In this document: one piece after another, positions 23,856 through 32,635 of the stretch
Layout: every line of letters starts with the position of its first letter
Numbering within the stretch: the first letter of the stretch is position 1
Source: JBDTNL01 sp039933785
GTDB lineage: Bacteria; Acidobacteriota; Thermoanaerobaculia; Multivoradales; JAGPDF01
DNA length: 34,732 bases
Direction of reading: 5' to 3'
Assembly (NCBI GenBank): GCA_039933785.1
Contig: JBDTNL010000039.1
Span: 1 to 34,732 of the forward strand
The notes under the pieces: model-generated
The model's input: only the letters and a program-made list of their open reading frames with translations
Databases searched by the model: none
What the model was told of the DNA's origin: nothing
Position numbers and translations under genes: made by a program

Positions 23856-26800
23856 CTACAACGGCGCGGGAGCGCCGATCGCCGCGGGACTCCGAGCGCT
23901 CTCTCGCTGCTTCCAAAGCTTGTAGACGGCAGGGTAGACGAGGAGCTCCATCAGGAAGGACGTGATGAGCCCCCCGAGCATGGGCGCTGCGATGCGCTTC
24001 ATCACGTCGGCTCCGGCGGAGGTTGACCACATGATGGGCAGTAGGCCCATGAAGGCTGCGGCTACCGTCATGAGCTTCGGCCGGACGCGCTTGACGGCGC
24101 CGTGCACGATCGCCTCGTCGAGGTCGTCGCCGTTGCGCAATCGACCCTCCGCCTTGGCTGCGTCATAGGACAGGTCGAGAAAGAGCAGCATGAACACGCC
24201 GGTCTCGGCGTCGAGACCGAGGAGCGCGATCATCCCAACCCAAGCGGCAATCGATACGTTGTAGTGCAGGAAGTGAAACAGCCAGATGGCGCCCACTGCC
24301 GAAAACGGGACGGCGAGCATGACCAACAGAGACTTGAACGCGGAGCGGGTATTGGCGTAGAGGAGCGCCAATATCAAGATGAGGGTGATGGGAACGACGA
24401 GCTTGAGGCGCTCGCGGACGCGCTCCATGTTCTCGTACTGCCCACTCCATTGCAGCCGGTAGCCGGTGGGCAAGGAAATCCCTGCAGCGATGGCGCGCTT
24501 GGCTTCCTCGACGTAGCCGCCGACGTCGCGACCGACCACGTCGACGTAGACGTAGCCTGCAAGGAAGCCGTTCTCGTCACGCAGCATTGACGGCCCTTCG
24601 ACGAGATGGATGTCAGCAACCTGTTGGAGAGGCACTTGGGCACCGGTCGCCGTCGAAATCAGGATGCGTCCGAGGGTCTTCGGGTCGTCGCGGAGCTCGC
24701 GCGGGTAGCGCACGTTCACGGGGTAGCGCTCGCGGCCTTCGATCGTTGTCGTGACGTTTTCGCCACCGACCGCGGCGCCGATCACCATCTGGAGGTCCTC
24801 GATGGTCAAGCCGTAGCGAGCGAGCTCCGCGCGCCGCGGATCGATGTCGAGGAAGAACCCTCCGGCCACGCGCTCGGCATAGACGCTTCGAGTGCCTGCG
24901 ATCGGTCGAAGGATCTGCTCGGCACTTTCGCCGAGCTTTTCGATCTCTTTGAGGTCGGACCCGAAAATCTTGAGACCGATGGCAGTCCGTACACCGGTCG
25001 AGAGCATGTCGATGCGGTTCTTGATCGGCATGGTCCAGGCGCTGCTCACACCTGGAGCCTGTAAGGCCAAGTCCATTTCCTCCGTGAGCTCCTGCACCGA
25101 GAGATGGTCGGGCCAGGCGCGGCGAAGGACGGCCTTGAGCCACTCCGGCGACCAGGAGGAGTACCAGCGAGCCTTCGGACGCCATTGCGACTCAGGTTTC
25201 AAGACGACCGTGGTCTCCGCCATCGAGAAGGGTGCTGGATCGGTGGAACTATCCACGCGCCCGGCCTTGCCGAAGACGCGCTCAACCTCGGGGAACGATT
25301 TCAGCACGCGGTCCTGGGCCTGAAGGAGCTCCTGCGCCTGAGCGACCGAGATGCCAGGCAGGGTGGTCGGCATGTAGAGCAGCGTCCCCTCGGAAAGCGG
25401 TGGCATGAACTCGGATCCGAGCCGGAAGTAGACCGGAACGCTCAACGCCACGATGGCGATGGCGACGAGGATGACGGCGCGTGGCCAGCGTAGGACGAAG
25501 CGGCAGGCGGGCTCATAGATACGGAATGCTGCCCGGCTGATTGGGTGACGTTCCTCCGAGTAGTAAGTGCCTACGGTGAGCGCATTGGTGATCCGGGCCA
25601 GCCACAGCGGCCGGAAGTGCAGGGGGTCGACTCGGAGGAGGAGCATACGGAGCGCTGGATCGAGAGTGACGGCGAGGCCTGCGGCAATCGCCATGGCGAG
25701 AGTCTTCGAGTACGCGAGCGGCCGGAACAGGCGGCCTTCCTGGTCGACGAGCGCAAAGACCGGCAGGAACGCGACAGCGATCACGAGCAACGAGAAGAAA
25801 ACGGACGGCCCGACCTCCAGCATCGCCTGGAGCAGCGCGTCCTTGTAGCTCCCCGGCCGCCCGCTCTCCTGCCAGAGGTGGAGTCTGTTGTAGGCGTTCT
25901 CTCCCGAGACGATCGAGCCGTCGACCAGCACGCCGATCGAGATCGCAATACCGGCGAGGGACATGATGTTGACCGTGATGCCGAGCATGTGGAGCGGGAT
26001 GAACGTCAGGAGGACCGCGAGCGGGATGGTTGCGATCGGCACGAGGCTCGACGGCAGATGCCAGAGAAAGAACATGATGACGAGGGCAACGATAACGATC
26101 TCTATCGTGAGCTCGTGTCGTAGCGTGCCGAGCGCTCGCAGGATCAGATCCGAGCGGTCGTAGGTGGTGACGATCTCGACCCCCTTCGGCAGCGAGGGCT
26201 TGAGCTCCTCGAGCTTCTCGTGGACCTTACGAATGACGCTCAAGGCATTCTCGCCGTGGCGGAGGATCACGACACCACCCACCGTGTCACCGTTGCCATC
26301 GAGGTCCGCGACACCGCGGCGCAGCTCGGGACCGAGCGCCACGCGCGCGACATCGCGCAGGAGGATCGGGACAGCCCCCGGCGTGACCTTCACCACGACC
26401 TGTTCGAAGTCTCCGATGCTCTTGGCGTAGCCGTGACCCCGGACCATGTATTCGCTGCCGCTGAACTCGATGAGGCGACCGCCGATCTCGTTGTTGGAGC
26501 GCCGAACGGCCTTCACCACGTCCTGGAGCGGAATCTTGTATGCCGAGAGCCGGTTCGGATCTACGGTGATCTGGTACTGCTTGACGTAGCCGCCGATGCC
26601 CGCAACCTCGGCGACTCCTGGGACAGCCTGCAGGGCATAGCGGAGATTCCAGTCTTGGAAGGAGCGGAGCTCTTCGGGCGGATGGGTCCCCGAGCGGTCG
26701 ACCAAGGCGTATTGAAACGCCCAGCCGACGCCGGTCGCGTCCGGGCCGAGCTCGGTTTGCACGCCCTCGGGAAGTCGCTGTTGGATCTTGGAGAGGTACT

Positions 26801-27131
26801 CGAGGACTCGCGAGCGCGCCCAGTAGAGGTCGGTGCCATCCTGGAAGATGACGTAGATGTACGAAAAACCGAAGTCCGAGTAGCCGCGAATCGCCTTCAC
26901 CTTGGGAGCCCCGAGAAGGGTGGCGATGATCGGATAGGTGACCTGATCCTCGAGGATGTCCGGCGAACGGTCCCAGCGTGAGAAGACGATCACCTGCGTG
27001 TCCGAGAGATCGGGCAGGGCATCCAGGGGAATTTCGCGCAGCGTAACGACGGCAATGGCCGCAAGCGTTGCAACGGCGAGGACCACCAAGAGCGGGTGCC
27101 CAGCGCAGAAGGCGATGACGCGGCGAATCAC
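23856..27131 (-). CDS. cusA: CusA/CzcA-type heavy-metal efflux RND inner-membrane pump
   Basis: 1091 aa, the full length expected for HME-RND pumps with 12 spans in two repeats. It begins MIRRVIAFCAGHPLLVVL with the LPDLSDTQVIVFSRW segment typical of CusA/CzcA. TM4 carries the proton-relay motif ISIGVLVDGSIVSGENAYNRL-like sequence (acidic residues in the D-G and G-E-N positions). Cus-specific methionine motifs are present: YMPTTLPGIS and MPIKNRIDMLSTGVRT, the latter containing the Met that in E. coli CusA contacts Cu(I)/Ag(I). Substrate is therefore most likely Cu(I)/Ag(I). Its start overlaps the adaptor stop by 4 nt, and it is the last gene of the long minus-strand metal operon. Confidence 0.95.
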   Translation of the reverse strand: MIRRVIAFCAGHPLLVVLAVATLAAIAVVTLREIPLDALPDLSDTQVIVFSRWDRSPDILEDQVTYPIIATLLGAPKVKAIRGYSDFGFSYIYVIFQDGTDLYWARSRVLEYLSKIQQRLPEGVQTELGPDATGVGWAFQYALVDRSGTHPPEELRSFQDWNLRYALQAVPGVAEVAGIGGYVKQYQITVDPNRLSAYKIPLQDVVKAVRRSNNEIGGRLIEFSGSEYMVRGHGYAKSIGDFEQVVVKVTPGAVPILLRDVARVALGPELRRGVADLDGNGDTVGGVVILRHGENALSVIRKVHEKLEELKPSLPKGVEIVTTYDRSDLILRALGTLRHELTIEIVIVALVIMFFLWHLPSSLVPIATIPLAVLLTFIPLHMLGITVNIMSLAGIAISIGVLVDGSIVSGENAYNRLHLWQESGRPGSYKDALLQAMLEVGPSVFFSLLVIAVAFLPVFALVDQEGRLFRPLAYSKTLAMAIAAGLAVTLDPALRMLLLRVDPLHFRPLWLARITNALTVGTYYSEERHPISRAAFRIYEPACRFVLRWPRAVILVAIAIVALSVPVYFRLGSEFMPPLSEGTLLYMPTTLPGISVAQAQELLQAQDRVLKSFPEVERVFGKAGRVDSSTDPAPFSMAETTVVLKPESQWRPKARWYSSWSPEWLKAVLRRAWPDHLSVQELTEEMDLALQAPGVSSAWTMPIKNRIDMLSTGVRTAIGLKIFGSDLKEIEKLGESAEQILRPIAGTRSVYAERVAGGFFLDIDPRRAELARYGLTIEDLQMVIGAAVGGENVTTTIEGRERYPVNVRYPRELRDDPKTLGRILISTATGAQVPLQQVADIHLVEGPSMLRDENGFLAGYVYVDVVGRDVGGYVEEAKRAIAAGISLPTGYRLQWSGQYENMERVRERLKLVVPITLILILALLYANTRSAFKSLLVMLAVPFSAVGAIWLFHFLHYNVSIAAWVGMIALLGLDAETGVFMLLFLDLSYDAAKAEGRLRNGDDLDEAIVHGAVKRVRPKLMTVAAAFMGLLPIMWSTSAGADVMKRIAAPMLGGLITSFLMELLVYPAVYKLWKQRESARSPAAIGAPAPL

Positions 27132-28435
27132 GGCTTGCTACCCGGGGCTGGCGTGGAACTCTTGGTGGCGATGCCCGCGAGCGTGGCTCGCAGGCGGGAT
27201 TCAGAATCGAGCAGGAAGTTCGCATGAATCACGACCCGTTCGCCCGCCGTCACTCCGCGAAGCACGATCGCCTGGCCGGCGCTTCGAGCACCGAGCAACA
27301 CCTCGCGGGGCTCGAAGTCTTCGGCGCGCTGCACGAACACAACCTGCCGCGTCCCGGTGTCGAGAACCGCGGAGTCGGGGATCACGACGCCGGATTGTTC
27401 CTCGAGGTCGAGACTGACGTCGGCGAACATGCCGGGCTTGAGGATCAAGCCAGGGTTCGCGAATTCGAGCCGGGCCTTCAGGGTGTGACTCTCCACGTTG
27501 ACCGTCGGGTAGATGAAGGTCACTTGCCCCGTGCGCTCGACTCCAGGCTCATAGGTCAGCGTCAGCCGCGCGCTCTCGCCGATGCGTAGCGAGCGCGCCT
27601 CGAACTCGTAGAACTCAGCCTCCACCCAGACATGAGAGAGATCGGTGATCGTGAAGAGGTCCATCCCTGGATCGACTTGCTGGCCCTCGAAAGCGCCCTT
27701 CGCGGTTACGTAGCCCGAGACCGGTGCCGGGAGTCCGACGGTGCGAAGCGGCTTCCCGGAGCGCTCGAGCGCTTCGAGGAAGGCCTGGGGCACACCAAAG
27801 AGCGCCAAGCGGCGCCGGGCGGCTTCGACGAGCTCTTCGCCCCCACGACGAACCTCCGGCAAGGAGGACACCGAGAACTGCGCGGCAGCCTGCCGAGCAC
27901 GCAGGAACTCCTCCTGAGTCGCCAGGAGCTCCGGCGAGTAGATCGTGAGCATGGGTTCACCCGCGCGTACGAGTTGACCTGTGGAGTTGACGCGCAGCGT
28001 CTCGATCCATCCGGAGACCTTGGTGTGCACATGGTGCACGCGGGTCTCGTCCGCGATGACGAGACCCACGGTGCGCGTCGAGCTCTTGAGCACGGACTGG
28101 ACGGCCTCGACGGTTTGGACGTCCGCGAGGCGGAGTCCCGAGCGAGCGATGGTTAGGTTGGTCAGACCCTCGGGAGTTCCCGTGGAGGGTGTTGAGGGCT
28201 TTTCAACTTCGTAGACGGGGACAAAGTCCATCCCCATGGCGTCCTTCGCGGGCACGGGAGAGGTCACCGTCGGTGGCATGGGGCTGCGGTAGTACAGAAT
28301 CTTGCGCGCGTCTTTGGCTGTTGTGGCCGTTGCGGCGGTTGCGCTGGCAGGAGCTTTGGCGCTCTCGCGGCAGCTTCCGAACAGGAGCAGCAGGGCGAGC
28401 GCGCCCGGGGCTGAGCAGATCGTTCGTCGAGTCAT
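27128..28435 (-). CDS. cusB: CusB-like RND periplasmic adaptor with N-terminal metal-binding segment
   Basis: 435 aa. The ATG at 28435 is chosen: GGAGG (28443-28447) lies 7 nt upstream, and its ATGA overlaps the outer-membrane factor gene; a longer frame to 28495 is not needed. It starts with a lipoprotein signal (ALALLLLFGSC). A segment near residues 46-78 (ILYYRSPMPPTVTSPVPAKD, then AMGMDFVPVYE) is the heavy-metal-binding domain found in CusB-type adaptors, with Met residues as likely Cu(I) ligands. The rest is the HlyD/MFP adaptor: lipoyl/barrel parts (VSGWIETLRVNSTGQLVRAG, APVSGYVTAKGAFEGQQV) and helical hairpin. It bridges the RND pump and the TolC-type channel across the periplasm. Confidence 0.93.
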   Translation of the reverse strand: MTRRTICSAPGALALLLLFGSCRESAKAPASATAATATTAKDARKILYYRSPMPPTVTSPVPAKDAMGMDFVPVYEVEKPSTPSTGTPEGLTNLTIARSGLRLADVQTVEAVQSVLKSSTRTVGLVIADETRVHHVHTKVSGWIETLRVNSTGQLVRAGEPMLTIYSPELLATQEEFLRARQAAAQFSVSSLPEVRRGGEELVEAARRRLALFGVPQAFLEALERSGKPLRTVGLPAPVSGYVTAKGAFEGQQVDPGMDLFTITDLSHVWVEAEFYEFEARSLRIGESARLTLTYEPGVERTGQVTFIYPTVNVESHTLKARLEFANPGLILKPGMFADVSLDLEEQSGVVIPDSAVLDTGTRQVVFVQRAEDFEPREVLLGARSAGQAIVLRGVTAGERVVIHANFLLDSESRLRATLAGIATKSSTPAPGSKP

Positions 28436-29736
28436 CGGGAAGCCTCCGAAGCCTGCGGCCGGGCCGGTTGCGCCAGACGTTGAAGCTCCGCCCACGCGAT
28501 GAAACGATCGCTTTCGCGCCGAGCGAGCTCCATCCGCGCTTCCAACCAGAGATTGAAATCGGCGATCACGGTCTCGAAGTCGCCGCGCCCGGCGAGATAT
28601 GCCGAACGCGCCGCGTCGAGAGCGAGGCTCGATTGCGGGAGGATGCCCTCCTTGTACCGAACGATCTGTCGCTCAGAGGTAGTCCACTGCGCTTCCAGGC
28701 GTGCGCTCTCCGCACGCACCATCGCCTGAGCGCTTCGAAGCTCGCTCTGCGCCATGACCACCTCATGGGCAGCCGCCCGCGCCATCGGTTCCTGCTTCTG
28801 CCGGCGCCAGATGGGTAGTTCGAATCCGAACCGCAGGGTGACGACGGGATCCTTGCTGCCGCGAAAGCCGATCCCGGCGGCCGACGACAGGTTCGGCTTG
28901 AGCTCGGTTTGCGCGACGCGGGATCGACTCGCCGCCGTCGCGAGCGCTGCGGACGCGGTCAGGACCTCCGGAGCAGTCTCCGCGTCGGGCGATCGAACGA
29001 ACGGTTGCCGGTGTTCGACGGTCGGCAGCGAGGCTACGGTGCCCAGCGGCGCATCGGCGGGCTGATCCAGCCACCGGTTGAGCGCGGCAACCCAGCCGAT
29101 ACGCTCCGTCGATAGATCATCTAGACGTTCGTTCAGCCGCGAAATCTCGATCTGAACCCTGACCAGAGCCTCCTGCTGGGCTTCCCCGGCGGCGTAGCGC
29201 GCTGCAACTGTGGCCGAGAGAAGAGAGAGAAGCTCGTGGGCGGCCGAGGCCGTTTCCTGCTCGCGGTCAAGTGCGTAGATTCGAGCAAAGAGCGTGCGGA
29301 TGTCGCTGGCGGTTTGAGCCTCGAGCGCAGCAAGTTCAGCGTCTCTCTGTGCAGTCTCGGCGAGGGCGACGGTGACTCGAGCACTTCGCTTGCCAGGGAA
29401 GAGAAGGTCCTGCCGGACTTCGAAGCCGGCCATGGACATCGGCTCCTGGCCGATCGTGTTCTTCGGAAAGCTCGCGTCCTGAATCATGGCCCCGACCATC
29501 GGATCTGGCAGCGCGCCCGCCGGGCGCTCCATTTCGCGAGCCGCGGCGAGCTTGGCGCGAAGGGCCTGAATCCCCGGCGAATTCGCGAGGGCCTTGGCCA
29601 CGAGGGCCTCTACGGGCGGCGCCTGGAGTACAGAAACGGCAGAGTCGGCTGCAGGATCTGCGACCGCCTGACTGGCTAACTGGGCGGCCGTCGAGAGTCC
29701 GCAGATCACGACGACGAGCACGAGCTTCTGGTGCAT
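28432..29736 (-). CDS. TolC-family outer-membrane factor (CusC-like role)
   Basis: 434 aa from the ATG at 29736, with AAGGAG (29742-29747) just upstream. A signal peptide (LVLVVVICGLSTAAQLASQA) is followed by the two helical halves of an outer-membrane efflux protein: VEALVAKALANSPGIQALRA, GALPDPMVGAMI, then long Ala/Glu/Arg-rich helices and the second repeat TLRFGFELPIWRRQKQEP. There is no lipobox Cys, unlike E. coli CusC. Its stop overlaps the adaptor start by 4 nt, giving the order channel, adaptor, pump. It is the second TolC-family gene of the island and, being directly coupled to cusBA, is the better candidate for their exit duct. Confidence 0.9.
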   Translation of the reverse strand: MHQKLVLVVVICGLSTAAQLASQAVADPAADSAVSVLQAPPVEALVAKALANSPGIQALRAKLAAAREMERPAGALPDPMVGAMIQDASFPKNTIGQEPMSMAGFEVRQDLLFPGKRSARVTVALAETAQRDAELAALEAQTASDIRTLFARIYALDREQETASAAHELLSLLSATVAARYAAGEAQQEALVRVQIEISRLNERLDDLSTERIGWVAALNRWLDQPADAPLGTVASLPTVEHRQPFVRSPDAETAPEVLTASAALATAASRSRVAQTELKPNLSSAAGIGFRGSKDPVVTLRFGFELPIWRRQKQEPMARAAAHEVVMAQSELRSAQAMVRAESARLEAQWTTSERQIVRYKEGILPQSSLALDAARSAYLAGRGDFETVIADFNLWLEARMELARRESDRFIAWAELQRLAQPARPQASEASR

Positions 29737-29810
29737 GAGCGCTCCTTCTCCAAGACGTCAATGAGGCTCGCCACGGCGTGGCGAGCAGCTCAGTTCGGAG
29801 GAAGAGGGAG

Positions 29811-30185
29811 CTAAATCAGAAAAACAGAGTACAGGTCGTAGAGCGGCGCGTGCCGGGCGAGTCGAGGCCTGGGAGTCGTCGGGATGGATTCTGACGCTGG
29901 GGCTGAAGCCTCCGTAACCAAGCCCGTGACCGCTGATGCGAGAGCAACGGCGGATGGCTCCGGAAGAATCTGGCGCTCGCCGGGGATGGCCGGCGCGTCC
30001 TGGGCGGCCACAGTGGTGCAGCAGTCGGGGGCTTCGATGGATTGGCCCTGCTCCTCGTGGGAGATCGCGAGCGAGGGGTCCGGGCAATCCGGGCAAGCAA
30101 CCACTCTCGGGGCGCCGAGCCCAGAAACCAACGCCACGAGCACGAGGCTCGTCGCGACGCCTCGAGAGGGCCAATGCCTCACCAT
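29811..30185 (-). CDS. small exported Cys-containing protein of the metal operon
   Basis: 124 aa from the ATG at 30185, which overlaps the preceding small gene by 7 nt; the frame is open to 30260 but the extra part is not signal-like. A hydrophobic signal (VATSLVLVALVSGLGAPRVVA) is followed directly by CPDCPDPSLA and, about 25 residues later, a C-C pair (APDCCTT). These four cysteines near the mature N-terminus could bind metal. The remainder is Ala/Pro/Ser-rich and low in complexity. I do not recognise a family, though Cys-rich exported proteins of this size are often seen in copper loci. It ends 74 nt before the TolC-family gene. Confidence 0.6.
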   Translation of the reverse strand: MVRHWPSRGVATSLVLVALVSGLGAPRVVACPDCPDPSLAISHEEQGQSIEAPDCCTTVAAQDAPAIPGERQILPEPSAVALASAVTGLVTEASAPASESIPTTPRPRLARHAPLYDLYSVFLI

Positions 30186-30400
30186 GCGGGCATAGTAGAG
30201 CAAGGAACGAGCCAAGAGCACCGCTCCGCGGGGTAGGTTGAATACGTGGCTACCCAGCACGCTTGTGCGAAGACCAATGGATGTGAGCGATTCGCCGGAC
30301 GCCAGCTGTGCGTCTCAGAATCACGGTGGAGGATCGTTTCGGCCCGCGACAATGCGGGTACGAACAGCAGAACAAGCAGAGCGAACGCAAGCTTCCGCAT
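30179..30400 (-). CDS. 73-aa putative exported peptide
   Basis: The ATG at 30400 has a strong ribosome site, GGAGGAG at 30404-30410, which overlaps the stop codon of the gene before it. The N-terminus is an excellent signal peptide (MRKLAFALLVLLFVPALSRA). The mature part of about 53 residues has three cysteines and no family resemblance, and its composition is odd (TILHRDSETHSWRPANRSHP). It may be a true small exported protein or a signal peptide left in front of a broken gene. The end overlaps the next start by 7 nt, which favours use as a coupled gene. Confidence 0.5.
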   Translation of the reverse strand: MRKLAFALLVLLFVPALSRAETILHRDSETHSWRPANRSHPLVFAQACWVATYSTYPAERCSWLVPCSTMPAW

Positions 30401-30409
30401 CGACTCCTC

Positions 30410-30622
30410 CTACTGCACCTTGGGCAGATGTACTTCCGCTGCAGAACCGTCCTCTGCCAGATGGACCGCGACACGCAGGCCAACCTTTGTTGCTGTCGCA
30501 TCGGCTGCGGTGTCGCCAAGGAAGTACCGGGTGTCCTTCGTGGTCTTGACGGTCACGGTCTTCTTCTCGGTCGTCATGACCTCGATATGGTCGGTGGCCA
30601 CCGCGGCGATCGTGCCCAGCAC
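30410..30622 (-). CDS. small beta-rich protein (DUF5666-like), start disturbed
   Basis: The clear protein part is 70 aa: LGTIAAVATDHIEVMTTEKK, then TVTVKTTKDTRYFLGDT, KVGLRVAVHLAEDG and AAEVHLPKVQ. This is the small OB-like beta-barrel pattern of exported DUF5666-type proteins often found in copper loci. Upstream in the same frame the residues A-H-G-K-G-H precede the GTG at 30622, exactly what would follow a signal peptide, but no signal and no ATG, GTG or TTG is found before an in-frame stop. The well-placed ATG at 30669 (overlapping the cytochrome stop, with GGGAG upstream) reads in another frame and stops after 31 codons. The gene is either started without a signal, frameshifted, or decayed. 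Confidence 0.5.
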   Translation of the reverse strand: MLGTIAAVATDHIEVMTTEKKTVTVKTTKDTRYFLGDTAADATATKVGLRVAVHLAEDGSAAEVHLPKVQ

Positions 30623-30626
30623 ATGA

Positions 30627-30645
30627 CCCTTGCCGTGGGCAAGGG
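30627..30645. repeat. perfect hairpin at the start of the disturbed gene
   Basis: On the minus strand CCCTTGCC-CAC-GGCAAGGG: an 8-bp perfect stem with a 3-nt loop, 5 nt before the GTG at 30622. Such a stem could hide or pace initiation, cause ribosome slippage, or mark a spot where sequencing or replication slipped. Confidence 0.7.
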
Positions 30646-30665
30646 AAATACCCTTACGATGTATT

Positions 30666-31283
30666 TCATTGATTTCTCCCTTGTGGTGTCGGTGAAGGCG
30701 GTGGAGGGGCGGAATTGTCGAGGAAGTCGCTCTCCTCGTGCATCTCCTCCATCTCAGAGACGCTGAGGGGGTTGTACTTCTTCATGCCTTCCAGGTCTTG
30801 GGCGGTGAGAGCGGACAGTTGCCGGATGAAATGCACCAGCGCCCAGCTCTGGCCGGCCGCTTCCGAATCGGAGCCCCAGGCGGGCATGCCGGTGAGCTTC
30901 ACGCCGTTCTCGATGATCCAGAAGAGCTCTCCGTCGGAGAGTTCCTGCGTTTGCTTGGCGGTCATGTCCGGGGCTCGGGGATAGAGGTTGCGGCCCATGC
31001 CTGTCTGACCGCGGCCGTCGTTGCCGTGACACGACGCACAGTGATCGGCGAAGTGCCTGCGCGCTCGGGTGAGGACCTCCTCGGAGCGTTCCACGGGGTT
31101 CGTGGAGGTCCGGGCCGCCTGAGGGATCAGGAGGTGTCTCGCAGCGCGCGCCATCTTGGTCTCGATCGCGGGCGGAGGAAGTCGAGACGAGACACCCTGG
31201 TTCGCGAATCCGACCGCGACGAGAACGACGCCGCCGCCTAGAACTGCCAGCAGAGCAACGAGGGCCTGGAGGAGGCGCCTCAC
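30666..31283 (-). CDS. membrane-anchored monohaem cytochrome c
   Basis: 205 aa. The N-terminal hydrophobic helix (ALVALLAVLGGGVVLVAVGF) is an uncleaved anchor or signal. The haem-binding site is C82-A-S-C85-H86, with M133 (KLTGMPAWG) the likely sixth ligand. The layout GNDGRGQTGMGRNLYP...ELFWIIENGVKLTGMPAW is typical of class I cytochromes related to those feeding terminal oxidases or receiving electrons from periplasmic enzymes. A Pro-rich tail ends the protein. Its start overlaps the multicopper oxidase stop by 4 nt, so the cytochrome is a plausible electron partner of that oxidase. Its TGA overlaps an ATG at 30669 that leads into the disturbed small gene. Confidence 0.92.
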   Translation of the reverse strand: MRRLLQALVALLAVLGGGVVLVAVGFANQGVSSRLPPPAIETKMARAARHLLIPQAARTSTNPVERSEEVLTRARRHFADHCASCHGNDGRGQTGMGRNLYPRAPDMTAKQTQELSDGELFWIIENGVKLTGMPAWGSDSEAAGQSWALVHFIRQLSALTAQDLEGMKKYNPLSVSEMEEMHEESDFLDNSAPPPPSPTPQGRNQ

Positions 31284-32635
31284 GAGGCACCGGGGTGTTG
31301 GTGCATAGGTTCTGGAGAGACTGTCGTGGGGCCGTCGACCTTGCGCGCGACGGTCCCCGGGGGATTCTGGTACCAGCCCGGATCGTCGTCGTAGTTTGCG
31401 AGGTGCTCACGCACCTTGACGACGGTGAACATGCCGCCCATTTCGACGGGACCAAAGGGGCCCTCTCCCGTCATCATGGGCAGCGTGTTGGTTAGTCCTC
31501 CCATGTGTCCCATGGCAGCGTGAGCCGCGTGCTCGGACATCCCGGTCTCGCCCATGGCCATGTAGCCGCTGACGAGCTGCTGAATTTGAGATTCGACGCC
31601 GGCCTGATCGACGCCGAGCATGTTCGGGATGTCGTGTCCCATCGCGTTCATCGTGTGGTGGTTCTTATGGCAATGGAGCGCCCAGTCGCCGGGATTGTCG
31701 GCCACGAACTCGACCGCACGAGTGGTGCCGGGCACGATGTTGAGGCTGGTCTCCGGCCAGCGTGCTGACGGCGGAATCTGGCCGCCATCGGTCTCTACCA
31801 CCCAGAAGCGGTGGCCGTGGATGTGGATGGGATGGTCTGTCATGTTCACGTTGGCGAACCGCATGCGCACTCGATCGTTGCGACGCACGACGAGCGGCGC
31901 GGTGCCCGGGTACGCCCGGCCGTTGAAGGTGAAGATGTTGAAGTCGAGCATGGGCGCCGTGTCCGGCTTGCTGGTGCCGGGGTGGATTGCCCACATGTGG
32001 GGAAAGATGCAGAAGTCCCGGTCAATTCTCGGGCCTTCAGACACCTTGGGGTGGATGACGAAGAAGCCCTGCATCCCCATCGCCATCTGCACCATCTCGT
32101 CGGCGTGGGGGTGATACATGTGAGTACCGTGCTGGCGCAGCGTGAACTCGTAGGCGTAGGTTTCGCCGGGCTGGATGTGGGGTTGATTCAGCCCACCGAC
32201 ACCATCCATGCCGCTCGGGAGGAAGATCCCGTGCCAGTGCACAGTCGTCGGCTCAGGAAGCCGATTGGTCACCAGGATGCGGACGTGATCACCCTCGACG
32301 GCTTCGATCGTCGGGCCAGGTGTCGAGCCGTTGTAGCCCCAGCAATCGACGATCATGCCGGGCGCGAACTCGCGCCGGACCGGCTCTGCGATGAGATGAA
32401 ACTCCTTGACACCACCTTGCATCACGTAGGGCAACGAGGCACCGTCGAGTGTCGTGACTGGGGTGTATGCCGTGGCGCGCCGAGACCCCGAAGCGGACGG
32501 CTCGGGAGTAGTGGCGGCCATCCCGGGCATTCCTTTCATGCCGTCGACGGCGAGGGCAGGGCGGCTGGACCGGCCAAGGATCGTGGCGCCCAGTCCTAGA
32601 AATGCCGTCCTGGAGAACATGCGTCGACTAATCAT
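31280..32635 (-). CDS. multicopper oxidase with Tat-like signal
   Basis: 451 aa. The N-terminus (SRRMFSRTAFLGLGATIL) has the twin Arg and hydrophobic stretch of a Tat signal, fitting export of a folded copper enzyme. Copper-site motifs are all visible: H133-W-H135-G, MYH175-P-H177, H268-PIH271-I-H273-G-H, and H321-C322-H323-x3-H327-x4-M332, supplying the type 1 ligands H268, C322, H327 and M332 and the trinuclear centre. The region after the signal and the C-terminus are Met/His-rich (MKGMPGMAA; EHAAHAAMGHMGG), as in CueO/CopA-type copper oxidases. It probably oxidises Cu(I) in the periplasm. It overlaps its neighbours by 4 nt on both sides. Confidence 0.95.
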   Translation of the reverse strand: MISRRMFSRTAFLGLGATILGRSSRPALAVDGMKGMPGMAATTPEPSASGSRRATAYTPVTTLDGASLPYVMQGGVKEFHLIAEPVRREFAPGMIVDCWGYNGSTPGPTIEAVEGDHVRILVTNRLPEPTTVHWHGIFLPSGMDGVGGLNQPHIQPGETYAYEFTLRQHGTHMYHPHADEMVQMAMGMQGFFVIHPKVSEGPRIDRDFCIFPHMWAIHPGTSKPDTAPMLDFNIFTFNGRAYPGTAPLVVRRNDRVRMRFANVNMTDHPIHIHGHRFWVVETDGGQIPPSARWPETSLNIVPGTTRAVEFVADNPGDWALHCHKNHHTMNAMGHDIPNMLGVDQAGVESQIQQLVSGYMAMGETGMSEHAAHAAMGHMGGLTNTLPMMTGEGPFGPVEMGGMFTVVKVREHLANYDDDPGWYQNPPGTVARKVDGPTTVSPEPMHQHPGAS

